From contig NZ_BCMJ01000001.1 of the NCBI RefSeq assembly GCF_002583405.1, positions 289,438 through 353,437 of the forward strand: a DNA stretch of 64,000 nt, in the 5' to 3' direction. Position numbers and translations under genes: made by a program. The DNA is from Secundilactobacillus silagincola. Its GTDB lineage: Bacteria > Bacillota > Bacilli > Lactobacillales > Lactobacillaceae. Positions 32,843 through 44,300 of this stretch are shown in pieces (positions within the stretch are counted from its first letter, which is position 1; every line of letters starts with the position of its first letter). The notes under the pieces are model-generated. The model did not search any database and was not told the DNA's origin. It was given only the letters and a program-made list of their open reading frames with translations.

Positions 32843-34261
32843 ATGGAACAGCAAGCAACAATGGCCTCTTCTCGGCCACGAGTTACCGTCAGGCACCCCG
32901 CACTAGCCATGGTTAGTATGCTAGTCGGTGCCTTTGTCGGTATGTTTAGTGAAACGTCGTTAAATATTGCATTACCAAGTCTAATGGCTAGTCTAGGGAT
33001 TACCACTGCAACTGCACAATGGTTAGTCACTGGCTACATGTTAGTGATTGGTGTCGTACTACCGTTAAACAGTTTAATCACCAAGTGGTTCACCACTCGG
33101 CAAGTCGTTATTTTTGGTTTATCAGATTTTCTTGTAGGTGCCATTATTGCAGCATTAGCACCAAGTTTTCCAATTTTATTATTCGGACGAATGATTCAAG
33201 GAATTGCCACTGGCTTGATCCTACCGTTAATGTTTACGGTTGCCATGCAAGTCTTCTCACCAGCTAAAATTGGGGCCGCTATGGGTGCCTGCGCCATGGT
33301 TATTATGTTTGCGCCAGCCATTGGCCCTACTTTGACCGGTTTGATCTTAGCTAAGCTTTCTTGGCACTGGATTTTCTGGGCATTTGTACCTTTCTTAGTC
33401 ATTGCGTTAATCTTTGCTTTGACTTCACTAGAAAATGTCGGTCAATTAACGAAACCTAAAATTGATGTCTTATCTATTTTGACCAGTGTTGTTGGCTTTG
33501 CCAGCGTCGTTACCGCGGTTAGCTTCGCAAGTTCACACGGCTGGGGCTCACCACTTGTTTTAGGCCTATTATTATTCGGTATCATTGTATTAGCCGCTTA
33601 CGCCTACCGTCAGGTTCATATTGATGCACCTATCTTAAACCTGAAGATTTTCGCCATTCCTGCCTTTCGGGCTGGCGCTTTAATGGTGATGTTAGACTTC
33701 GGGATTATTCTTTCTGCCATGTATATTTTACCAATGTATATGCAAAAGGGATTGTTACTGCCCGTTGCCATGACCGGTATTATCATGTTACCTGGTGGTG
33801 TTGTTAACGCCTTAGTTTCTGCCGTTTCAGGTCGTTTATTTGATAACTTCGGTGCTAAGTGGTTAACTCGGTTAGGCTTCCTGATTGCTATTATCGGTAG
33901 CATCATGTTACTAACAACTGGTGCTCATACCGCCGTGATGTTTGTCATTGCTGCCCACATCGTCTTAATGATCGGCTGTCCTTTGGCAATGTCACCAGCT
34001 CAAACCCATGCCTTAAACGCTTTAGCTGGTCCTACATCCGGTGATGGCAGTACCATCATGAACACCATGCAACAAATTGTTGGTGCAATTTCAACTGCTT
34101 TAGCAACTAGTCTGCTAGGTATTGGCCAAGCAACCAGCCATTTAGGTGCTCAGGGTGCCTTTACAGCCGGTGTGCATGTCGCTATCTACTTACCACTTGC
34201 CTTAGCTGTTATCGCGTTTATTATCGCGCTGACAACCCGTTCATTTAAAACTGAAAAATAA
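32843..34261 (+). CDS. MFS drug efflux transporter, DHA2 (14-helix) family
   Basis: 472 aa with about 13-14 hydrophobic segments. 'SLNIALPSLMASLGITTATAQWLVTGYMLVIGVVLPLNSLITKWFTTRQVVIFG' and 'ALAPSFPILLFGRMIQGIATGLILPLMFTV' are DHA2 motifs A and C-type signatures; 'GAAMGACAMVIMFAPAIGPTLTGLI' is motif C of drug antiporters. It probably exports toxic compounds with proton antiport. It is encoded head-on to replication, divergent from gdpP, and ends at a terminator shared with the adhesin gene. It belongs to the block inserted between rpsR and gdpP. Confidence 0.9.
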   Translation: MEQQATMASSRPRVTVRHPALAMVSMLVGAFVGMFSETSLNIALPSLMASLGITTATAQWLVTGYMLVIGVVLPLNSLITKWFTTRQVVIFGLSDFLVGAIIAALAPSFPILLFGRMIQGIATGLILPLMFTVAMQVFSPAKIGAAMGACAMVIMFAPAIGPTLTGLILAKLSWHWIFWAFVPFLVIALIFALTSLENVGQLTKPKIDVLSILTSVVGFASVVTAVSFASSHGWGSPLVLGLLLFGIIVLAAYAYRQVHIDAPILNLKIFAIPAFRAGALMVMLDFGIILSAMYILPMYMQKGLLLPVAMTGIIMLPGGVVNALVSAVSGRLFDNFGAKWLTRLGFLIAIIGSIMLLTTGAHTAVMFVIAAHIVLMIGCPLAMSPAQTHALNALAGPTSGDGSTIMNTMQQIVGAISTALATSLLGIGQATSHLGAQGAFTAGVHVAIYLPLALAVIAFIIALTTRSFKTEK

Positions 34262-34280
34262 TTGTTAAATTAATTCGTAC

Positions 34281-34320
34281 AAAAACGCCTTCGCAGGTCA
34301 AAGCTTGCGGAGGCGTTTTT
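34281..34320. terminator. Bidirectional terminator
   Basis: AAAACGCCTTCGCA pairs with TGCGGAGGCGTTTT, with A and T tracts on either side, between the convergent MFS gene and first adhesin gene. Confidence 0.8.
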
Positions 34321-34341
34321 GTGCTGCTATTAAGTTATTAA

Positions 34342-37300
34342 TTAATCCTTTTCATGTTTCCGACGTGCCAGTCCAAACCAACCAAGGATGCTTAGCAGCA
34401 ATCCGCCAATAAGTGTTGGTTGAGTTGGTGTTGTTTCATCCGTCTGTGGTAGTTGCGTCTTAGATGGATCTGTTTGATGCTTAGACGGTGTCGAATTCGA
34501 TGTTGCCACCGTTCTTTCGACTGCTCGACCGCTATTACTATCTTCGTGTAGACTAGTCGTTGCAGTCACAGATGACCCTTTGCCTGACGAAACTTGTCCG
34601 GCCTGTGAATCACTTGTAGAAGTAGACGGTTGCTTATGTGATGTCACTGCACCGCCATTATCAGTTGATGAACTCGGTTGCTCTGAATCAGTTGGTACTT
34701 GACCATTCGATTGGCCGGTAGTTGTAGTAGATCCGCCACCATTACCATGTCCAGGTTGTGCTGGTGTTGCTGGTGTTGCTGGTGGCGTTACTGTATCATC
34801 TTGGGCAACTAACGGGATGACCACCGTTTGGTTGGTAGCTTGGGCTATAATCAGCGGTAAATCACTGGTTGGAATGGCCAACTGCCAGCCAGTGGGAACA
34901 TATTCCAAAATCTGATACCGATTAAATGACATTCCTGGATTACCAATTAACGTCGCACTGCCACGTACAACGCCATCTGAAGTTTCATAGTTGATTATCG
35001 TCGTAGTGGCAACTTCAGCTGGTCCAGCTGACACAGTGGTTTTCGCAACTAACGGAATAATTACTGTTTGATTTTCGGCTTGAGCCACAATTAATGGTAA
35101 GTCACTAACTGGAACGGCCAGTTGCCAACCAGCTGGGACGGATTCCAAGACTCGATACCGATCAAATGGTGTACCAGGGGTGCCTACTAACTGAGCACTT
35201 CCTTGTGTTTTACCATCTGGGGTTTCATAGTTGATCGTTGTGGTTGTGGCAGCTACGGCTGGTCCGCTTGAAGCAGTATTTTTCGCAGCCAACGGAATAA
35301 TTACTGTTTGATCCTGCGTTTGCGCAACTATTTGCGGTAAGTCAGGGTTGGCTAATTGCCAGCCAGTGGGAACATGAGTGGCAACTCTATTTGAATCAAA
35401 CACTTCTCCCGGCATCCCAATTAAGGTCATACTTCCTCGTACAACACCATCTGGAGTTTCATAATTCACGGTTGTGGTGGTAGCAAAATCCGGCTGCCCT
35501 GTTGACGTCTGATCTTGAGCTGCCAACGGAATAATTACCGTTTGATCCTGCGTTTGCGCAACTATTTGTGGTAAATCAGGGTTGGCTAATTGCCAGCCAG
35601 TGGGAACATGAGTGGCAACTCTATTTGAATCAAACACTTCTCCCGGCATCCCAATTAAGATCATACTTCCTCGTACAACACCATCTGGAGTTTCATAATT
35701 CACGGTTGTGGTGGTAGCAAAATCCGGCTGCCCTGTTGACGTCTTATCTTGAGCAGCTAACGGAATAACTACCGTTTGGTCCTGCGTTTGCGCAACTATT
35801 TGTGGTAAATCAGGGTTGGCTAATTGCCAGCCAGTGGGAACATGAGTGGCAACTCTATTTGAATCAAACACTTCTCCTGACATCCCAATTAAGGTCATAC
35901 TTCCTCGTACAACACCATCTGGGGTTTCATAATTCACGGTTGTGGTAGTAGCAAAATCCGGCTGCCCTGTTGACGTCTTATCTTGAGCAGCTAACGGAAT
36001 AACTACCGTTTGGTCCTGCGTTTGCGCAACTATTTGTGGTAAATCAGGGTTGGCTAATTGCCAGCCAGTGGGAACATGAGTGACAACTCTATTTGAATCA
36101 AACACTTCTCCTGGCATCCCAATTAAGGTCATACTTCCTCGTACAACACCATCTGGGGTTTCATAATTCACGGTTGTGGTAGTAGCAAAATCCGGCTGCC
36201 CTGTTGAACTGTGATCCAGATTAACTACCAAATTATTCGTCCCATAGTAACTGTAACCTGCTGAACTAAACTGGAGAGTAACTTGGTTAGGCATTGTCCC
36301 TCCACTTGGAATAGTAAGCGTATCCGTTTGCGGATCATATTGCCATTGGCTATCGACAAAAGTTAAGTTATCAGGCAACGTAACATCAACAGCATCTTCA
36401 ATGGCTGCGCGAATTTTTTCAATTTGGGTTGCTGTGGCGTGCGCATTTACAGTAACTAAAGCCTGTTGATCACTTAAGTAATTAGTAGCATCGCTCTTAG
36501 ACTTATTCGTAACTTTACTAATTTTATTCTGAGCAAATGCATAATCGCCAATTGTATGAATACCTGTGCCTAAATACAATTCACTAATTTGATTTTGGAA
36601 AAAGGCATGCGTCCCAATAGACGTCACACTATCTGGTACTGTGAATAGTTCTGTAGTTGCACCATCCGTACGGGCATCAGATACGATTTTATTATTAGCA
36701 AACGCATTTTCACCAATGGTCTGAACATTCCGACCAAGCGTTAATTTCTCAATATAATTATTCGTAAAGGCATTCATATCAATTAACTTTACACTGTCAG
36801 GAATGATGACAGAACCACCGATTTGATTCCCTGAAAAAGCATCTACACCAATTGCTGCAACTTTTGAGTTTGAATCTGAACCTGTATCACCAAATTGTAA
36901 CTGATCAATTTGATTATTCGCAAAAGCTCTCGCACCAATGCTGATAACTGAGTCAGGGATTTCGACAATGCCACTAATTTGATTATGTGATGTATTCGGT
37001 AAACTTGTATCATGTGCAAAAGCATCGTTTCCGATGATTTGAACATGATTACCCAATTTAACACCGCTAATCCAATTTTCTGCAAAAGCTCTCACACCGA
37101 TGCTGATAACTGAATCTGGAATCGTAACAGTATCACTAATTCTGTTAACCGAAAAAGCATCTTGACCGATTGTTTTAACGCCACTACCTAACACTACGGA
37201 GCTAATTGTATTTTTGGTAAAAGCATCCTGACCGATACTAGTCACTGTATCAGGAATCGTGACAGTACCAGTAATATTCTTATCACTGAAGGCATAAGCG

Positions 37301-40300
37301 CCAATTCCGGTAACTTTCTTCCCGTTGTAAGTGCTTGGTAACGTGAGATAATTTAATCGCCCATCCTGGGATTCAGTACCAAGATAATTCTGCAAATTGC
37401 CATTATAGCCAGTAATGGTGTACGTACCATCACTATTTTGAGTATACGTATAATCTGTTAACTGCGTATATGTCTTTAAATCCGCGCCAAGTGTCCAATA
37501 ATTACCATCCGCATCCTTTGCAATCACAGTCGTTTTTGGATCAAAAGCATTCTGACCAATTGTATCGAGCTTTTGGCGCAGCGCTACTGCATTTATGTGA
37601 TTGTTCGCAAAGGCGTTTATCCCAATTGATGTTACACTAGCAGGAATCGTGACAGTACCACTAATTTGGTTACCCGAAAAGGCGTCCTCGCCAATTATTC
37701 CAACACTTTTACCAAGGATTAATCCATTAATTTGGTTATTCGTAAAAGCCCGTGTACCAATACTAGTCACTAAATCCGGAACTACCACAGGACCACTAAT
37801 CCGATTGACCGAAAAGGCGTCCTCACCAATTGTTTGAACACTTTTACCAAGAGTTAATCCAGTAATATTATTGTCCGTAAAAGCCCGTGTACCAATACTA
37901 GTCACTGAATCTGGAACTACCACAGGACCACTAATCCGATTGACCGAAAAGGCGTCCTCGCCAATTGTTTGAACACTTTTACCAAGAGTTAATCCAGTAA
38001 TATTATTGTCCGTAAAAGCTCGAGTACCAATATTAGTTACCGAATCTGGAACGTTAATAGTACCGCTAATTTGGTTAGCTGAAAAAGCATCTTGCCCGAT
38101 TGTTTTAACGTTGCTGCCCAACACCACAGCGCTGATTTTATTTCTGGTAAAGGCATCCTGACCAATACTAGTTACTGTATCAGGAATAACAATTTTACCG
38201 CTAATACCGGCATCTGCAAAAGCGCCATCAGCAATTTCAGTTACTTTTTTACCATCGTAAGTACTTGGTAACATAACATCATGAGATTCAGTACCAAGAT
38301 ACTTCTGCAAATCACCAGTATATTTTGCGATGGTATATGTTCCATCGCTATTAAGCTCATAATCATAATCCATTAGCTGCGTATAGGTAACCTTGCCATC
38401 TTGATCCATAGTGGGCTTCCAATAATTACCGTCTGCATCCTTCATGGCTACTAAAGTGTTCCCATCAAAAGCATCTTGACCAATGATATCAACTTTTTGA
38501 CCCAATGCTACTGTGCGAATTTGGTTATTCACAAAAGCATTCATGCCAATTGTTTGAACACTTTTACCGATGGTTAATCCACTAATTTGGTTATTCATAA
38601 AAGCGTTCATACCAATTAACGTTACACCATCAGGAATCGTAACCGTACCGCCGATCTGATTACCCGAAAAAGCGTCCTCACCAATCGTCTCAAGCTTCGA
38701 ATTTGAATCTGTATCACCAAATTGCAGATGTTTAATTCGATCATTCGTAAACGCATTCTGACCAATACTAATTACTGAATCTGGAATAATGACTGTACTA
38801 ATATTATTGTTCGAATTTGTGTCACTTGGGTTACGTGAAAAAGCATCCTCGCCAATTATCTGTACACCCTTACCCAAGTCTAACGTTGTAATATCATTAT
38901 TTGCGAAAGCATCACTATCAATTTTGATAATCGAATCAGGAATTGTGACACTACCACTAATGCTTTTATGATTAAAGGCATTAGCCCCAATCTCAGTTAT
39001 TTTCTTACCATCGTAGGTGCTTGGTAACGTAAGGTTAGTTAGTTCATCCTTGGATTCAGTACCAAGATACTTCTGTAAATTACCGGTATACCCTGTAATA
39101 GTATATGTGCCATCATCATTTGAAGTATAAGAATAATCCGTTAGCTGCGTATATGAGGTAACCTCGCCACTTGTAGGATCCGTAACTGGTGACCAATAAT
39201 TACCATCCGCATCTTTTACAACTACAGTCGCATCAAAAGCATTTTGTCCAATCGCGTCAACCTTTTCGCCAAGTCCAAGGGTTACTGCACTAATTTGATT
39301 GTTTACAAAAGCATTTTGATCAATTGTAGTTACACTATCAGGGATCTTGAGGGCACCACTAATTTGATTGCCTGAAAAAGCATCCTCGCCAATCGTCTCA
39401 AGCTTTGAACTTGAATCAGATGCGGAATCACCAAATTGCAGCTGTGTGATTCGATTGTTCGTAAACGCATTCTGTCCAATACTAGTTACTGAATCTGGAA
39501 TGGTAACTGCGCTAATGCCACGATCAGGATTGGCGTTGCTTTTCTGAATCGAAAAGGCATCCTCGCCAATCACTTGCACATTCTTACCCAAATTCAACGT
39601 TGTAATATCATTGTTCGCAAAAGCATCATTATCAATTTTAGTAATCGAATCAGGAATTGTGACAGTGCCAGTAATATTCTTATTATTAAAGACAAAAGCC
39701 CCAATTTCAGTTACCTGCTTACCATCGTAAGTACTTGGTATCGTAAGATTAGCTATTGACCCGTCCTGAGATTCAGCACCAAGATATTTCTGTAAGTTGC
39801 CGGTATAGTCCGTAATCGTATATGTGCCATCCACATTAAGGGCATATTTATAATCAGTTAACAGCGTATACGTCTTTAAATCAGAACCTAGTGTCCAATA
39901 ATTACCATCCGCATCTTTCGCAATGACAGTTGTTTTAGGATCAAACGTATTCTGACCAATTGTATCAATCTTTTGGCCAAGCATTACGATACTAATTTGG
40001 TTGTCCGCAAAGGCATTCATAGCAATTGACGTTACACTACCAGGAACTGTAATAACGCCACTAATCTGATTGCCTGAAAAAGCGTCCACACCAATCGTTC
40101 CAAGCTTTGAATTTAAATCAGATACTGAATCACCAAACTGTAACTGTTTGATTTGTACATTTGCAAAAGCTCTGTCACCAATCGTAGTTACTGAATCTGG
40201 AATGATAACTGTACTAATATCATTATTTGATCTTGTGTCACTGGTATTACGTGAAAAGGCATCGTCGCCAATTACTTGCACGCCCTTACCCAAATTTAAC

Positions 40301-41199
40301 GTCGTAATATCATTATTCGCAAAAGCATTACTACCAATGTTGGTAATCGAATTAGAAATAGTAACAGCACCACTAACATTCTGATAATTAAAAGCCCCAT
40401 CAGCAACTGCTGTAATCGGGTCACCGTTATAAGTATCGGGTAAAGTAATATCTTTAGCGGACACTGCTTCAGGGGTTGTACCACCCGCTAAGTACTTTTG
40501 TAGCTCGCCTGTATATCCCGTAATGGTGTACGTTGAGCTATCTGTACTTTGACTGTAACTATAATCCGTTAATTGGGTATAAGTGTTAACCCCGGTCTTT
40601 TCATCCGCTACTGCTAGCCAATAGTTACCGTCTGCATCTTTCTTAACGTCAGCGACTTGAGCTTTTTCTTTGGTTTCAGCCGAAGGAGCTGCCGTTTTTT
40701 CATTGCTTGATGAATCGAATTTTAACGAATGTCCGTTTACATCAACATCAGTAGCTGACTTGCTTTCACTGGATTGGCTTGAATCGTCTGTACTCGAGGA
40801 ACTCGAGCTATCCGTACTTGATGTATTTGAAGCTCCTGATGATGCTGTATCTGAGCTACTCGACTGACTGCTAGAAGCGGTACTGCTGGTATTTGTTACC
40901 GATGTAGCGTTACTGCTCGATACCGATGATTCATCATTCTTTGCTGGATCTTTTTCATCTGAGCTTGAACTTGCTGGTGCCTCAGAAGACGAAGAAACAT
41001 CATTGGCTTTGGTTTCTTGAGTTGTTGCCCCTTCTCCTTCAGCCGCTGCCTGGACACCAGTCACCGCCATGCTGAAGGTGAATCCTGTCAACAACGTGAC
41101 GGTGACTATTCCCATGCGTACCCAGCATTTTTCTATATTGCACTCAATTTGCTGATGGTGCGACTTTTTTTGTTTACTTGATTGATTGATATTTTTCAT
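34342..41199 (-). CDS. Giant BspA-like leucine-rich-repeat cell-wall adhesin, first paralogue
   Basis: 2285 aa. Order: modified KxYKxGKxW-like signal (residues about 15-52), Ser/Thr-rich stretch (about 55-150), LRR_5/BspA repeats of the type '[38 protein letters not shown]' (about 255-1565), a linker domain (about 1570-1660), six MucBP-like repeats of 78-80 residues (about 1663-2133; [20 protein letters not shown]...), a Ser/Thr/Gly-rich wall spacer, then LPQTDE, a hydrophobic segment and RRKHEKD. LPQTxE is the sortase motif of the L. plantarum group. Five copies of a KDADGNYW...[15 protein letters not shown] cap module divide the LRR region. It should be a surface anchored adhesin binding mucus or other host or plant polymers (inference). 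Paralogue of the gene at 41396. Confidence 0.88.
   Translation of the reverse strand: [2285 protein letters not shown]
35281..36205. repeat. Four near-identical 234-bp tandem repeats inside the adhesin gene
   Basis: The block CGGCTGCCCTGTTGA recurs at 35491, 35725, 35959 and 36193, exactly 234 bp (78 codons) apart. The four units differ at only a few bases, so they encode nearly identical MucBP-like domains and can recombine in frame. Confidence 0.9.
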
Positions 41200-41338
41200 A
41201 TAACTATGCTGCTCCCTGTTTAATGTCTGATAATTACGACCATCTATTAGTTTTGATGGATACTTAGATTACTATACCACTCCTGTTTTCACATACCATA
41301 TCAATCAACCAATTTACAAAATATGTTTCACAATCATC
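41200..41338 (-). promoter_or_regulatory. Promoter and leader of the first adhesin, duplicated upstream of the second
   Basis: On the - strand a -10 TATAGT (41271-41276) is followed by a leader with the small hairpin CCATC/GATGG (41240-41259). The same sequence with few changes occurs before the second adhesin at 46043-46190. Confidence 0.5.
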
Positions 41339-41383
41339 AAAAAAGGTCTTCGTAGGTAGGATAACCTTGCGAAGACCTTTTTT
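41339..41383 (-). terminator. Terminator of the second adhesin gene
   Basis: AAAAAAGGTCTTCG and its complement form a 14-bp stem with a 17-nt loop, ending in T6 on the - strand. Confidence 0.85.
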
Positions 41384-41395
41384 GATTACTATTAA

Positions 41396-44300
41396 TTAAT
41401 CTTTTTCGTGTTTTCGATGCGCAAGACCAAACCAGCCAAGGATGCTTAGCAGCAATCCGCCAATAAGTGTTGGTTGAGTTGGTGTTGTTTCATCCGTCTG
41501 TGGTAGTTGCGGTAGTTGCGCCTTAGATGAACCTGTCTGATGCTTAGACGTTGTTAAACGCGCTGTTTGCACCGTTCTCTCAATTTCAACTGCCCGACCA
41601 CTATTACTATCTTCGTGTAGACCAGTCGCTGCAGTTAATGAGGACTGTTCACCTGCCGAAACTTGGCCTGCTTGCGAGTCACTCGTCGAAATAGACGGTC
41701 GCGTATGTGGCGTCACTGCACCGCCGTTATCAGTTGATGAATTGGGTTGCTCTGGATCAGTTGGTACTTGACCATTCGATTGGCCGGTAGTTGTAGTAGA
41801 TCCACCACCATTACCATTTTCAGGTTGTGCTGGTTGTGCTGGTGGCGTTCCTGTATCATCTTGGGCAACTAGCGGAATGACCACCGTTTGGTTGGTAGCT
41901 TGGGCTATAATCAGCGGTAATTCACTGATTGGAATGGCCAACTGCCAGCCAGCCGGAACATAGGCCAGAACTTGATAACGGTCAAATGGCGTTCCAGGAG
42001 TACCGATTAACTGGGCACTTCCTTGTACCGTACCATCTGGAGTTTCATAGTCGACCGTGGTAGTCGTGGCTTCCACTACTGGTCCGATTTCAGTCTTGGT
42101 TTGGGCAGCCAACGGGATAACGATTGTTTGATTTCCAGTCTGAGACACTAATTTCGGCAGCTCATCTACTGGTACGGCTAACTGCCAATCAGCTGGCTTA
42201 TGTGCCATAATCTCATCCTGACCAAATGAATAGCCTGGTTCACCAATTAAGGTAATATAACCTCGGGTCACTCCATCCGGTGTCTCATATTTTACCGTTG
42301 TCGTAGTGGCTTCTACTGCTGGCCCAGTTTCAGTCCCAGTTTGGGCAGCTAATGGGACCACTACGGTTTGATTGGTACCTTGAGCGATAATCAATGGTAA
42401 TTCACTAACTGAAACGGCTAGTTGCCAGCCATCCGGAACATACTCCTGAACCTGATAACGGTCAAATGGTGTACCAGGAGTGCCTACTAACTGAGCACTG
42501 CCTTTTATTTTACCATCTGGGGTTTCATAGTTGACTGTCGTTGTTGTGGCAGCTACGGCTGGTCCGCTTGATGCTGTGGTCTTCGCAACTAACGGGATAA
42601 TCACTGTTTGATTGGTATCTTGGGCAATAATTAGCGGTAATTCACTAACCGGAATAGCCAGTTGCCAGCCAGCTGGAACGTACTCCTGAACCTGATAACG
42701 GTCAAATGGCGTACCGGGAGTGCCTACTAATTGAGCACTGCCTTGTATTTTACTATCTGGAGTTTCATAGTCGATCGTGGTGGTTGTGGCAGCTACGGCT
42801 GGTCCGCTTGATGCGGTAACTAACGGGATAATCACTGTTTGATTGGTATCTTGGGCGATAATCAGCGGTAATTCGCTAACTAAAACGGCTAGTTGCCAAC
42901 CAGCTGGAACGTACTCCTGAACCTTATAACGGTCAAATGGTGTACCAGGAGTACCTACTAACTGAACACTGCCTTGTATTTTACCATCTGGGGTTTCATA
43001 GTCGATCGTGGTGGTTGTGGCAGCTACGGCTGGTCCGCTTGAAGCTGTAGTCTTCGCAACTAACGGGATAATCACTGTTTGATTGGTATCTTGGGCAATA
43101 ATCAGCGGTAATTCACTAACTGAGTCTGCTAGTTGCCAGCCAGCTGGAACATATTCCTGAACCTTATAACGATCAAATGGTGTACCGGGAGTCCCTACTA
43201 ACTGAGCACTTCCCTGTACCGTACCATCTGGGGTTTCATAGTTGACCGTGGTGGTCGTGGCAGCTACGGCTGGTCCGCTTGATGCGATAACTAACGGGAT
43301 AACCACTGTTCGATTGGTATCTTGGGCGATAATCAGCGGTAGTTCGCTAACTGAGTCTGCTAGTTGCCAGCCAGCTGGAACATACTCCTGAACCTTATAA
43401 CGATCAAATGGTGTACCGGGAGTCCCTACTAACTGAGCACTGCCTTGTATTTTACCATCTGGGGTTTCATAGTCGATCGTGGTGGTTGTGGCAGCTACGG
43501 CTGGACCAGTTTGCTCTTGATCCAGATTGATTACCAAATCATTTGTTCCGTAACTAGCCGAACCAACTGAACTAAATTTGAAAGTAACTTGGGTTGGCAT
43601 TGTCTCTCCACTTGGGATAGTGAGCGTATCCGCTTGTGAATCATACTGCCATTGCTTACCAGCCTTATCTGTGAATGTTAAAACTTCGGGTAATGTGACG
43701 TGAACAGCGCCTTCAATTGCTGTACGAATATTTTCAATTTGAGTTGCAGTTGCATACAAATTCACAGTAATCTTAGCTTTTTGATCGCTCAGATAGTCAT
43801 CGGAATCATTCTTAGAGTTATTGCTAACCTGACTAATTTCATTTTGAGCAAACGCATTAGTAGCTATTGTCTGATTAACACCTGCGTTTACTTTATCCAA
43901 CACTAACTCGCTAATTTGATTATTTAAAAAAGCATTTTCACCAATTGCATATACACTGCCAAGAACTGTAAACTTGCCACTAATATAATTATTCGCAAAG
44001 GCATCATCACCAATTGTTTGGAGATTATTATCTAGTGTCAGGCCGGTAATCCCATTATTCGCAAAAGCACTATCACCAATATTAGTAACTGCATCCGGAA
44101 TGACTAACTGATCTTTAAGTTTGTTATTCGCAAAAGCATAAATATTAATTTGGGTGATTTTGTCACTTAAACTTACTCCAGAAATTTCATTATTCATAAA
44201 AGCATAAGCACCCAGTTCAGTTACTGAATCTGGAATTGTGACTGTACCACTGATCTTATTGTTTAAAAAGGTGTTGATTCCAATTGTTTGAACACCAGTA

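Noticed and set aside
41300-41340. TGTTTCACAA near the adhesin promoters as a parS site
   Set aside because: Only the left half-site is present in both copies.
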